Source: Clostridiales bacterium | GTDB lineage: Bacteria > Bacillota > Clostridia > Oscillospirales > Acutalibacteraceae | Length of the DNA stretch: 49,566 bases | Direction of reading: 5' to 3' | Assembly: GCA_019415925.1 (NCBI GenBank) | Contig: DXYG01000010.1 | Coordinates: 1-49,566, forward strand | Shown here: piece after piece, positions 1-8,570 of the stretch | Layout of the letters: each line of letters begins with the position of its first letter | Numbering within the stretch: the stretch's first letter is position 1 | Made by a program: the position numbers and the translations under genes | Notes under the pieces: model-generated | Told to the model about the DNA's origin: nothing | The model's input: only the letters and a program-made list of their open reading frames with translations | Databases searched by the model: none

Positions 1-66
1 ATCTAATTGATACCACAAAATATTTCACTTTCTACATAAAAAAATCATTATTCAGAATATCCATAA

Positions 67-107
67 ACAAAAAATCTAGCTATAGATAATTAAGAAACGG
101 CTAGATT
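67..107 (-). terminator. Rho-independent terminator, leftward
   Basis: An 8-bp stem (73-80 with 100-107, AATCTAGC/GCTAGATT) is followed on the minus strand by a run of six T. The loop is long, about 19 nt. It would be a backup terminator for leftward transcription leaving the subtilase region. I see no convincing gene in 1-195. An open frame ending at 195 on the minus strand is too short and lacks a start with a ribosome site. Confidence 0.45.
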
Positions 108-330
108 ATCATATTTACATTCCCTCGGTAGGAAATTATGACTATGTCACCTACTTTCTGCGGTACTAAACAAAATATTAGAACATCTTACAAGTCAATT
201 GTAACACATATTTCTCAATTCATCAAGTGTTTTGTTTAAGCTGATTTTACAAAGATTTTCTGCATTCTCTGTATCGGATGTTACTATAAACCACTTGCAT
301 AATAGCTTTTGCAAAGTACCGTTTCAAGAC

Positions 331-369
331 ATAAAAAGCTACCAGATCTTTATTTTTAAATCTGGTAGC
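331..369 (-). terminator. Rho-independent terminator after the small ORF
   Basis: A perfect 10-bp stem (338-347 with 360-369, GCTACCAGAT/ATCTGGTAGC) with a 12-nt loop is followed on the minus strand by TTTTTAT. It lies 13 nt past the end of the small interrupted ORF, so it closes that unit and, by read-through, the protease operon. Confidence 0.8.
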
Positions 370-381
370 CAAATAATAATT

Positions 382-558
382 TTATGCAGACAGAATTCTT
401 ATAATAGAATGATACCATTCTTTAGATGCGTTACTGTTCAAATAATACTGTTCTGTATCATTTATTGCTCTTATTTTATCCTGATAATCTTAGTTAGATG
501 GATTATCGCAAATTTCATCAATCATATAGACAGACATTCTAACAACATATCCAGACAT
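382..558 (-). pseudogene. Small ORF of unknown function, interrupted by an in-frame stop
   Basis: An ideal ribosome site (AAGGAGGTG, 6-7 nt upstream) precedes an ATG at 558. The frame codes for 22 residues (MSGYVVRMSVYMIDEICDNP..), meets a TAA at 490-492, then stays open for 35 more codons (..DYQDKIRAINDTEQYYL..) to a TAA at 382-384. A strong hairpin terminator follows. A promoter-like TTGATT-16-TATACT lies at 574-601. I read this as a 58-codon gene broken by one nonsense mutation, or as a 22-residue peptide gene. I recognise no family. It stands 135 bp downstream of the protease gene and may be part of that cassette. Confidence 0.5.
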
Positions 559-692
559 TTTCACCTCCTTATTAGTATATAGAGTTAACATATGTAATCA
601 AAAAAACGGAAATTTCTTTTTTATAATATTTCAATTTTTTGATTATTAGATTAAATATGACACAAAAACATGGTTTGTTTGACTGTTGACTT

Positions 693-2924
693 TTAACTGA
701 ATTCAATTTCTTCATTAACTTTCTCATGGATATCAATTCTATTTTCAATGTCAATCTTATTAACCAGCCAACCGTTCAAATTGCAATTTCTGATAAACTC
801 ATCAATCCTGTTAATGCCATACATTTCTTTCAGTGTTACTACAACACCAAAACGAAGTCCCACACCATCTTTTGGATCTAACCTATTATTTGTTTTTATT
901 TCCATTCCCCACTTTTTATTTTTGTACGATTTTTTGGGAATTTTTCTACTCTTTGGCTTCTCTGATATATACTTTACATTATCCCATTTTCTGAATCGTT
1001 CTCTTGCTTCGCCTTCAAGAATAAAGCTTTTTGCTGTTCCCAACGAATCCTCTTGATTTTGCTTATCGTCATTTATTTCGTTCAGCTTTCCATTATCTTT
1101 TATTCTTCCAAAGTGCAGATTAAGCTCGGTGTTTGTATAATCGACTCCTTGAGACCTGTCGCATATCGGGAAATAACACATAGTCGCTCTAGCAAAATAA
1201 GGGTAACTGTCATCTTTAAGCGGAACAGGAAAATGATAATTATAAGTATTCCATTTCTCACTTATATCTGTTACCACAAATTTGATTTCATCGTCTTTTG
1301 TCTGGACGATATCCTCAATTTTGATTGGAACAACACCGTGCCCATAAATAGCAACTTCTTCCGGAGTCGGTGTTTCATTCCAACCTCTCGCTGAGTCTAT
1401 AATCATTGCTTTAGCTACTTCTCTGTTCAAACCTAATACATCAATCAAATAGGATAATTTTCTTGCAATCCAAGGAGCAGCAAAGGAAGTTCCTGCTACA
1501 AATGCAGCGCCCAATGGTTCGCAAACTTGAATATACTTTTCCTCACTTCCTCCATAATAGCTAACATCAGGCTTGGCGAAAAAGGAAAGCGCAAGACCTT
1601 TTCTGGTGTATTTAGTTGATAATCCGCTTTTTGTTACTGCATTTACTACTAAACTGTTTATTGAGTCTGCCGGAGATCCGATTTTTTCAATGTTTTCATT
1701 TGGCTTATTAGTTCCCGCAACAACAAAGATCACATCATTTTCGGCTTGGATTTGATCTAATACTGCAGCTTCGGCTGAAATAAAATTATCATTAACTTCC
1801 TTATTACTTCCTAGAGAAATATTCCAAACCTTAATATCCTTATTTTCGGCAATAATACATTTTATTTGCTTAATAATTGTAAATGATGAAAATTGAGCTC
1901 CGGCTGCGACACCAAAATGTCTTACTCTAAATCTTCCGCATCCATCATTCAGCCAAGGATTCAACTTGGGTCCATCTACAATAATCGATGATACCGCTGT
2001 TCCGTGACGATAGTCACTGGGATTTTTGGGAATGTTTTTATCAACCATGTCGTGATATTCTACCCATTCACTGAAATATACCCGAGTATCAAATAATGTA
2101 TCAATTACACCAATAGTAGGCTCAATGCTTGGCGATGGAATATGAGCTATTTCTTGTTGATAATCTTCAATAAAATCTTCAGGGGACAGGTCTGATAAAT
2201 TTTCTGTTGCCATAGAAACAAGATAAGGAGCCTTTTCAAATAGAACTTTAGATTGATTCTCATCTAAGAAAACCGTACGATTATCAAGAATTCTGCTTGA
2301 TAAAATATCAATGCCGATTTCGTGAAATAGTTGTTTTGTATCCATTCCTGTATCATACAAAGTAATGATACTTGCCTTAAATTGTTGAGTTGCTTTTTCT
2401 ATTTCAAAATCGTCAATATATGAAACATCAGCCACTATCTGTTTGAACAAACTTTTTGTTAATCCGTATTTTTGAAAATTGATTTTATCGTTCACATAAT
2501 TATCAAAAATTGCTTTAGTAATGCCATCTTTAAATACAGAATATATTACTTCATCTGATTTATACAACATATCTATACTGTTATCTAAATCATCAATTGA
2601 TAAAAAATAAGTGATTATATGCTTTGTTTTTTCAGAATTAAATTTTGCTCCTACGATAGCATAATTAGATTGATCCCCTTTAAACAGACCAGCAATACGG
2701 TTGCTTTTAGCTACTATTTTATTATAATACACACTAATTAAAATACCATTAAATGGTCTATTTTCGTGTATCCAAAAATCTTTAATCTGAAAAAGCTTGG
2801 ATGTTAATTTATTCAATTTTTGACTTGTAACAACTACTTTACTATTCATCGCAGGACCGCCACCGCTAGCACTCTTTGGCGCCTGAACAAAACGATTTCC
2901 TTTTAGTTCCAAAACATTATTCAT
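693..2924 (-). CDS. Subtilisin-like serine protease (peptidase S8) paired with an AAA ATPase
   Basis: The catalytic triad of S8 peptidases is complete. Numbered from an upstream ATG at 2933, Asp278 is in TIGVID, His310 in RHGTAVSS, the oxyanion Asn409 in VVAGTN and the nucleophile Ser483 in GTSFAAP. The first 265 residues form an extension without signal peptide, so the enzyme is probably cytoplasmic. About 250 residues follow the active Ser. The ATG at 2933 abuts its ribosome site AAGGAGG (2934-2940), so the ATG at 2924, nine bases further on, is the better start. The gene overlaps the ATPase by 8 bases and is surely co-translated with it. S8/AAA pairs recur in bacterial genomes. A role in abortive or conflict-type proteolysis under ATPase control is inference. 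Confidence 0.9.
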   Translation of the reverse strand: MNNVLELKGNRFVQAPKSASGGGPAMNSKVVVTSQKLNKLTSKLFQIKDFWIHENRPFNGILISVYYNKIVAKSNRIAGLFKGDQSNYAIVGAKFNSEKTKHIITYFLSIDDLDNSIDMLYKSDEVIYSVFKDGITKAIFDNYVNDKINFQKYGLTKSLFKQIVADVSYIDDFEIEKATQQFKASIITLYDTGMDTKQLFHEIGIDILSSRILDNRTVFLDENQSKVLFEKAPYLVSMATENLSDLSPEDFIEDYQQEIAHIPSPSIEPTIGVIDTLFDTRVYFSEWVEYHDMVDKNIPKNPSDYRHGTAVSSIIVDGPKLNPWLNDGCGRFRVRHFGVAAGAQFSSFTIIKQIKCIIAENKDIKVWNISLGSNKEVNDNFISAEAAVLDQIQAENDVIFVVAGTNKPNENIEKIGSPADSINSLVVNAVTKSGLSTKYTRKGLALSFFAKPDVSYYGGSEEKYIQVCEPLGAAFVAGTSFAAPWIARKLSYLIDVLGLNREVAKAMIIDSARGWNETPTPEEVAIYGHGVVPIKIEDIVQTKDDEIKFVVTDISEKWNTYNYHFPVPLKDDSYPYFARATMCYFPICDRSQGVDYTNTELNLHFGRIKDNGKLNEINDDKQNQEDSLGTAKSFILEGEARERFRKWDNVKYISEKPKSRKIPKKSYKNKKWGMEIKTNNRLDPKDGVGLRFGVVVTLKEMYGINRIDEFIRNCNLNGWLVNKIDIENRIDIHEKVNEEIEFS

Positions 2925-3984
2925 TCGTTTCATCCTCCTTATTCAGTTTTCTTGATACGGTGCTTTTGGACTCTCCCTTGAGTTTTTCAATTTCTCTTAC
3001 TGTAAAGCCCTTTTCGTACAATTGGTTAATATCAGTTCTATCAAGATTACCAATCAAACTGTTATAAAGCCTTCTCAAATAATCATATCCGGAATTAATA
3101 TCACTGAAAGCCAAAGATGTTTTGATAATATTCTTTAGTTCTCCTGGAAAAGGTAATTCATCAGACGCATTTAAGATTTTTTTAAATAATCTTGTATCTT
3201 TAGAAATCCCTTTGAAATTTTTGATAAATGCCGAGAAATAATATTCAGCAACTTCAATTAGATCATTCTTGCTATATCGATTAAAATTAATAACAGCATC
3301 AAAACGTCTAATTAATGCTTTGTCAAAGTTCGAAAATAAATTGGTTGTTGCGATAATCACTATTTCTTTATTTAAATCAGTTAGACGATCAAGTTCTCGC
3401 AAGATAGTTGAAGTAACTCTTCCCATTTCACGCACATCATTGGAATTTATTCGATCTAATGCAATTACATCTATTTCATCAAATAATACAACCACTCTAT
3501 TTGAATTTGGAAGCATATTAATTTCATTAAATACACTTGCTATATTCTTGTTAGTCTGCCCTAGTTTACTATCAATTAAGTTATCAAAATCCACACAAAA
3601 TAAAGTTCTATCCAGCAAACGAGCTATGTGTTTAGCCGCCTCGGTCTTTCCGCTACCCGGGAGACCCTCAAATAAAAATTTATTGATGCCGATATTGTGA
3701 TTAACCGCATTAATAATTCCTTTTATATCTTCTGAAATTTCAGTTGGTAAATTTAATGGTTCCATTACATTAGTGTTAATTTGTTTTAAAAATTCACTTT
3801 CAAAATCGCTGCTTTGAGGTGTATACAAATTAGATTCAGCAATCAAACTCATAATATATTCTGCCAACTGTTCATCTCCAATACTGTCAAAATATCTTGC
3901 TATATTTATTGCTTCGTTTCTAAAAGCATTTTCGTTTCTTTCAACATGATATTTTATCAGATTGATAACATTTTGCTTTTTCAA
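2917..3984 (-). CDS. AAA+ ATPase with C-terminal HTH, partner of the S8 protease
   Basis: The 355-residue protein has Walker A GLPGSGKT (107-114), Walker B VVVLFDEID (164-172), sensor-1 ATTN (212-215) and an RR arginine finger (226-227), typical of classic AAA proteins of the FtsH/SpoVK/CDC48 type. A helical N-terminal region (1-75) may bind the partner. The last 35 residues (GFTVREIEKL.., STVSRKL) read as a helix-turn-helix, so the protein may also bind DNA. Translation starts at a TTG with GAGAGGTGA seven bases upstream. It is first in a two-gene operon with its own promoter. By analogy the ATPase would unfold or present substrates to the protease, or gate it. This is inference from the pairing and overlap. 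Confidence 0.9.
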   Translation of the reverse strand: MKKQNVINLIKYHVERNENAFRNEAINIARYFDSIGDEQLAEYIMSLIAESNLYTPQSSDFESEFLKQINTNVMEPLNLPTEISEDIKGIINAVNHNIGINKFLFEGLPGSGKTEAAKHIARLLDRTLFCVDFDNLIDSKLGQTNKNIASVFNEINMLPNSNRVVVLFDEIDVIALDRINSNDVREMGRVTSTILRELDRLTDLNKEIVIIATTNLFSNFDKALIRRFDAVINFNRYSKNDLIEVAEYYFSAFIKNFKGISKDTRLFKKILNASDELPFPGELKNIIKTSLAFSDINSGYDYLRRLYNSLIGNLDRTDINQLYEKGFTVREIEKLKGESKSTVSRKLNKEDETNE

Positions 3985-4008
3985 AACACATCACCTCTCA
4001 TATTTTTA

Positions 4009-4037
4009 ATTATAGCACGTTCTGGGACATAAATCAA
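4009..4037 (-). promoter_or_regulatory. Sigma-70-type promoter of the AAA/protease operon
   Basis: On the minus strand TTGATT (4032-4037) and TATAAT (4009-4014) are separated by exactly 17 bp, about 25 bp upstream of the TTG start. The consensus -10 implies a strong promoter that would need repression. Confidence 0.7.
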
Positions 4038-4049
4038 TATATTGGGACA
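4023..4049. repeat. Two direct repeats TGGGACA, 20 bp apart, over the promoter
   Basis: TGGGACA occurs at 4023-4029 (in the -10/-35 spacer) and at 4043-4049 (just upstream of -35). The 20-bp period is two helical turns, which places both on one face of the DNA. This fits an operator for a dimeric regulator, possibly the HTH-bearing ATPase itself (inference). Confidence 0.5.
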
Positions 4050-4133
4050 AATCTTTTAGAGTTTATTATAAGTGTCTGTTTAAGGCATCACTATATATAT
4101 GCTTATTTTTCTGATATAAATCGAACTTCACCC

Positions 4134-5777
4134 TCAATCAGAACACAGCCTTTGTTCCACCTCATACCCACCAACAAATACCACCTTGATTTTCTCTTTT
4201 GATTCTACGATTATGCAGTCGATTATTTGTCTGATAATTACATCGTTAAATTCCATAGGATGGTTTTTAAGTCCTTCTATGATTTGGAAGATTTCATCAA
4301 GTCTTGTTTTTGTATTTGCCTGTTTGCTGTTTGAGTTTTCATATATTTGCAATTCGTTTTGTAAGCTGTGTTTCTTAATTATGATTTCTTCAAGCTGTGA
4401 TTCCAAAGCTTATGCATTCTCAATATCGGCAGTTATCTGATTAAGCAAATCGACATATTCTTTGTCTAACCTTGCAATTTCTATTTGAATATCTATTGTT
4501 TTATCTTCAGTTTGTTCGCCTGAAAGTCCCATTTTAATGTGTTGCTTTAATTTTTCAAGCACTTCCGAGCATTTGCCGATGTTATTCTGAACAGCTTGTA
4601 CAATGGCTTTTTGCAATACACTTTCTTCAACTGACGGGGAGTGGTGACAATACTTTTTGCCGTAATCAAGTCGGTTAATACATCGCCACATTATTTTCTT
4701 TTTGCCGTCTGTTGTAGTCCAAGTGCATCTGCGATAGGGAGTGTGGCACTCACCACATATGAGCAGTTCCGACAGAGCGTACTTACTTGAGTATTTGCCC
4801 AACTCGGTTTTTGTGCCTATTTGTTTAACCTTTTTCTTACTTGTTCTTCTCGCCATTTCTTCCTGCACTCGATTAAACTTTTCGGGGGAGATAATGGCAG
4901 GGTGATTGTTTTCTACATAGTATTGAGTCCTTTCTCCGTCGTTTCTTTTAACCTTTTTCGAGATACAGTCAATTACATATGTCTTGTTTATCAGGGCATC
5001 GCCTTTATACTTTTCATTTGAAAGTATGGATTTTACTGTCCCGTAATACCACACTTTCTTCCCTGTGGGAGTTTTAATCTGATTATCATTCAGATAATCT
5101 GCAATTTTGCGGATACTGTCACCCTCAAGGTATTTATCATAAATCTCTGTGATGATTTTTGCTTCATCTTCAACTATTTCAGGTTTTCCATCTGTGCCCT
5201 TTTTGTATCCCAGAAATGAGTTATAGGAGAATGCTACTTTGCCTTCCTTGGCGCTTTGCTGCTTACCCCACCTGACATTGGCACTGATATTCTCTGCTTC
5301 GCTCTGCGCTATGCTACCGTAGATTGTAATATAGAACTCAGCTCCTGCATCCTTGCTGTGTAGCCCCTGTTCTTCAAAAAACACATCCACATTAAGCTCT
5401 TTCAGAATTCTTATATATTTCAGACAGTCAAGTGTATTTCGTGAGAACCTTGATATAGATTTCGTGATAATCATATCAATTTTATGCCGCTTGCAGGCTC
5501 GAATCATTTTCATAAATTCATCCCGTTTTTTTGCGCTTGTTCCCGATAAACCTTTGTCTGCATAGATTCCTGCAAAAGACCATTTCGGCTCACTGTTGAT
5601 TTTGTCGGTATAGTGCTTTACCTGAACCTCATAGCTGTTGAGCTGTTCTTCCATTTGGGTGTATACACGGCAGTATGCAGCCACCCTAATCTGCCTGTAA
5701 GCAGTTTCAGACTCCGTTTCGGTATTGAGCGTGGGAGCTACGTAATTGACTTTCCTTTGCAGCACTTTTTGCTCCAT
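4134..5777 (-). pseudogene. Large serine recombinase, doubly damaged
   Basis: The frame from 5777 codes for a large serine recombinase: resolvase domain (about 30-170), recombinase domain with the KSILSNEKYKG motif, and a Zn ribbon (CGECHTPYRRC..C..C). Two lesions are visible. The motif that normally reads YCRVST is YCRVYT here (codon 39, TAC at 5661-5663), so the nucleophilic serine is Tyr. A TAA at 4410-4412 then cuts the C-terminal coiled-coil region; the same frame continues to 4134 for another 91 codons (..LEEIIIKKHSLQNEL..). It overlaps the preceding gene by 40 bases. Joint length is 547 codons, normal for the family. It could still be made as a non-catalytic 455-residue partner. Confidence 0.85.
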
Positions 5778-6622
5778 ATTGTACCTCCGATTTTTTGATT
5801 ATTCTTAAAAGTTATTTCTATATAGTCTTTGTCAAGCGTTATTGCGGTAACTGTTTGAGAGAACAGCGATAATGAAAAAGCTGAAAGCGGACTTGTGTTA
5901 AAGTCTGCTCTCAGCTTTTCCGTTATATGATTCATATTTTTGATATTAGCATACTTCAGGGAAGCGTTTCTGAATATCATCTCCGTAATACTGTCTTTGT
6001 TGATTTTGTCGTGTTCAAGGGCTTTTCTTATCTCATTTTCAAGCCTCACGGTTTCTTTGCTGATTACACCGCTGTCATCATTATCCTTTATCAAGTCGGG
6101 ATTTTTAATTATGCGGTTGAGCAAGTCTGTTATTTTCTCAATCAGCGTATCATCGTTAAGGTGTATTATATTATGACATTCACTGTTTTTGCAAACCCAT
6201 CTAGTTCCCTGAACACATCTCATTTCGTGATTGCGCTTTAACGGTGAACCGCAGTCGGCACATAATATAGGAACATTGAGATTATATATGTCAGACGACC
6301 TGTCAACACCCTTTTGAGTGTCCCTTGCAGATTTTATTTTATTTGCTTTTTCAAATGTATCTTTATTGATTATGGATGGATAAGTATCTGTTCCTGTGTA
6401 AATATCATCATCAATCATTCGCTTGATTTTCCCTTTGTTCCACGATATTTCACCGACCATATATTCAATATTTTCCGAAATCAGAAGCTGTGCAATTTTT
6501 ATCAATGACAAGCCGTTAATATACAGGTCAAATATTCTTTTCACCGTTGTTGACTCTGTCGGATGCACTGTAATAACGCCGTTTTGATAGGCATATCCGT
6601 ATTTAACCCTTCTGTTTTTCAT
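5738..6622 (-). CDS. Serine recombinase-like protein lacking the catalytic domain
   Basis: This 294-residue protein starts directly in the pfam07508-type recombinase domain (YGYAYQNG at 8-15, WNKGKIKRMI near 61-70, then DIYTG). It carries a Zn ribbon with Cys121, Cys124, Cys144 and Cys149, and ends with a helical/beta tail as in large serine recombinases. There is no resolvase domain and no catalytic serine. The ATG at 6622 has GAAAGGAT upstream and lies 13 bases after the previous stop, so the short N-terminus is genuine and not a truncation artefact of start choice. It probably acts as a DNA-binding partner of the active recombinase at the element ends (inference from operon position). Confidence 0.85.
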   Translation of the reverse strand: MKNRRVKYGYAYQNGVITVHPTESTTVKRIFDLYINGLSLIKIAQLLISENIEYMVGEISWNKGKIKRMIDDDIYTGTDTYPSIINKDTFEKANKIKSARDTQKGVDRSSDIYNLNVPILCADCGSPLKRNHEMRCVQGTRWVCKNSECHNIIHLNDDTLIEKITDLLNRIIKNPDLIKDNDDSGVISKETVRLENEIRKALEHDKINKDSITEMIFRNASLKYANIKNMNHITEKLRADFNTSPLSAFSLSLFSQTVTAITLDKDYIEITFKNNQKIGGTIWSKKCCKGKSIT

Positions 6623-6635
6623 CGTTTATATCCTT

Positions 6636-8156
6636 TCATTTAATAATCTCCGTTAATTCAAGTCCACCCGATAGTGTGAATACAAGCTTATTGTCATAGC
6701 CTGCTTTGATCTGCTCTACCGTGTCGCTGAACATTTCTTCATTGAAACTGTCACGGTAATCAAAGTTATCTATTATTTCGCTGAGATGTTTCAGATTGCT
6801 TATTGTTTCCTCTGAAGAATCATCGTTTAACAGAAGCTTTCGCTTACTGCGTAGCTTTGAAATTTTTGAGTTTATTTCAAGCGCCTGCTTTGAAAACTCA
6901 CTTTCACTTAATATGGATTTTGTGCGAAGCCTTGCTATCATAAGATTCTGCGTACTTAAATCTGCTATCTGTTTATCTATAGCCGTTATTGATGCCTGAT
7001 TCGGATTTGTTGTTTCCTCTATGTATTCAAGCTGATTAATCATATTGTCGAGTATTTCCGATTTGTATCTTTTGAGTTTGCTCATCATTGCAATATAAGC
7101 ACTGTATATATCGTTTTCAAGCAGTGTTTGCGTTGCGCAATTTGTTTTCAGCGATGCTTTATACGAACAGCCCCAATATACTTTGTTATTGATTACTATT
7201 CGTCTGTAATTGTGACCGCACTCACAACACTTTATGACCTTGCTCAATGGATATGAAACATTTGAATGCTGTATGCTTTTTCTTCTCTGCAATTCTTTTG
7301 CGGCGTTAAAGGTTTCCTTTGATATAATTGCGGTATTACTGTTCTCAATGTAGTATTTAGCACATTCACCTCTGTTTTTCTTTCTCACGAAGGGGAATGA
7401 TTCTGTGGTATATGTTTTTTGCAGTAATGCGTCTCCCATATATCTCTCGTTATTAAGAATATAGTCCACCGAGAAGCAATGCCATTTTCCTTTTCGGGAC
7501 GGTATATTATTTTCATTGAGTGTATTTGCTATGGCTTGTTTTCCCATACCCTGCAAGTACAGTGCAAATATTGTCCTTACTGTTTTCGCTTCATCTTCAT
7601 TGACTATAAGCTCGTTATTTGATATCCGATAACCAAACGCAGGATATGTAGTGTTGAAATCGCCTGATTCCATTCGTTTGCGGTAACTCCACCGCATATT
7701 ATCGGAAATATTGATTGATTCCTGCTGTGCCGCAAGACCGGGAAGTGTTACAAATAGTTCGGCATTCATTTTGTCCGAATCAAGTGCCTGTTCTTCAAAA
7801 TACACACGGACTCCCAAAGTTTTAAGCATTCTCAGTACGGTCAGCAAATCACTTGTATTTCGTGCAAACCTTGAAATTGATTTCGTTATAATGCAATCAA
7901 TTTTACGGTTTTCGCAGTCCTTTATAAGCCGTTTGAATTCGTCACGCTTTTTAAGGGACGTTCCCGATATGCCTTCATCAGCATATATATCAACCAACTC
8001 ATATTCGGTGTGAACCTTTGAATAATCGGTATAATATTTTATCTGAGCCGCAAACGAATTCATCTGATCCGAAGAATCACTTGATACTCTGCAATAAGCT
8101 GCCAATCTGATTTTTTCATCATTCTTTTTTGTCGGCTGTATCTCGGTAACTACCAT
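6636..8156 (-). CDS. Large serine recombinase (ICE integrase), apparently intact
   Basis: The motif AAYCRVSSDSS holds the catalytic Ser25 (numbered from the ATG at 8156). The resolvase domain continues with YADEGISGTS, KSISRFARNT and VYFEEQALDS. The recombinase domain follows (FGYRISNNEL.., DYILNNERYMGDALLQKTY), then a Zn ribbon (CCECGHNYRR..WGC) and a coiled coil of about 80 residues. I prefer the ATG at 8156 (GGAAAGGAAG 5 bases upstream) over the upstream in-frame ATG at 8204, which has no ribosome site. It is first of the three recombinase genes and the only one with all catalytic features, so it is the likely integrase/excisionase of the element. Confidence 0.93.
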   Translation of the reverse strand: MVVTEIQPTKKNDEKIRLAAYCRVSSDSSDQMNSFAAQIKYYTDYSKVHTEYELVDIYADEGISGTSLKKRDEFKRLIKDCENRKIDCIITKSISRFARNTSDLLTVLRMLKTLGVRVYFEEQALDSDKMNAELFVTLPGLAAQQESINISDNMRWSYRKRMESGDFNTTYPAFGYRISNNELIVNEDEAKTVRTIFALYLQGMGKQAIANTLNENNIPSRKGKWHCFSVDYILNNERYMGDALLQKTYTTESFPFVRKKNRGECAKYYIENSNTAIISKETFNAAKELQRRKSIQHSNVSYPLSKVIKCCECGHNYRRIVINNKVYWGCSYKASLKTNCATQTLLENDIYSAYIAMMSKLKRYKSEILDNMINQLEYIEETTNPNQASITAIDKQIADLSTQNLMIARLRTKSILSESEFSKQALEINSKISKLRSKRKLLLNDDSSEETISNLKHLSEIIDNFDYRDSFNEEMFSDTVEQIKAGYDNKLVFTLSGGLELTEIIK

Positions 8157-8254
8157 TTTTTCTTCCTTTCCTGTAAATCTGTTTTTGCAAGACAACAATA
8201 TCACAAGAGTTTGAAACTATCCAGCGAATATTACATCTTTTTTGAATTATTTTT

Positions 8255-8410
8255 TTATGCGGTCAGCAATATGCTTTCAGATTCTTCCAAGACGATTTCA
8301 AGTATGCTTTTGTACTCTTCCTCTGTCAGCAGATTCATCTTCATAAGGAGACTTAACATATTGAGTTCATAGTAACACTCTGAATTTTTTATTGCTTTAC
8401 TCTTATTCAT
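8255..8410 (-). CDS. Small SHOCT-like protein of ICEs
   Basis: A 51-residue protein (MNKSKAIKNSECYYELN.., then LLTEEEYKSILEI). The NLLTEEEYKSI segment resembles the short SHOCT-like helical hairpin found in small ICE proteins encoded next to recombinase genes. The start overlaps the end of the DUF3789 gene (ATGATGAATAAG), with GAGGA about 10 bases upstream of the first ATG. Function unknown. Confidence 0.7.
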   Translation of the reverse strand: MNKSKAIKNSECYYELNMLSLLMKMNLLTEEEYKSILEIVLEESESILLTA

Positions 8411-8540
8411 CATCTTTAGTTTCCTCTGATGTTTTTTGATTTTCAATATTCTTGTCAGCGTCTGAAGCTGCATTGCAAAGGCACATCAAGGCTACACCGA
8501 TAAATGTACCTATAAATAAACCAATAATAAAACCTATCAT
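8403..8540 (-). CDS. DUF3789-type tiny membrane protein
   Basis: This 45-residue protein begins MIGFIIGLFIGTFIGVALMC and ends in a charged tail. It matches the glycine-zipper single membrane helix typical of DUF3789, a tiny protein of Firmicute conjugative elements. TTGGAGAA lies 8 bases before the ATG. Its stop overlaps the start of the following small gene, so both are co-translated. Role unknown; a small membrane partner of the transfer apparatus is possible. Confidence 0.8.
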   Translation of the reverse strand: MIGFIIGLFIGTFIGVALMCLCNAASDADKNIENQKTSEETKDDE

Positions 8541-8570
8541 ATAAAATTCTCCAATCTATAATTATATTTT

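Noticed and set aside
195..310. Minus-strand frame reading WFIVTSDTENAENL.. after the terminator
   Set aside because: It looks slightly protein-like and could be a remnant, but it has no start with a ribosome site and only about 40 codons.
232..582. Plus-strand open frame of 116 codons
   Set aside because: It crosses the 338-369 hairpin and runs antisense to a small ORF with a strong ribosome site; its own start lacks one, and the product is low-complexity Ile/Phe-rich.
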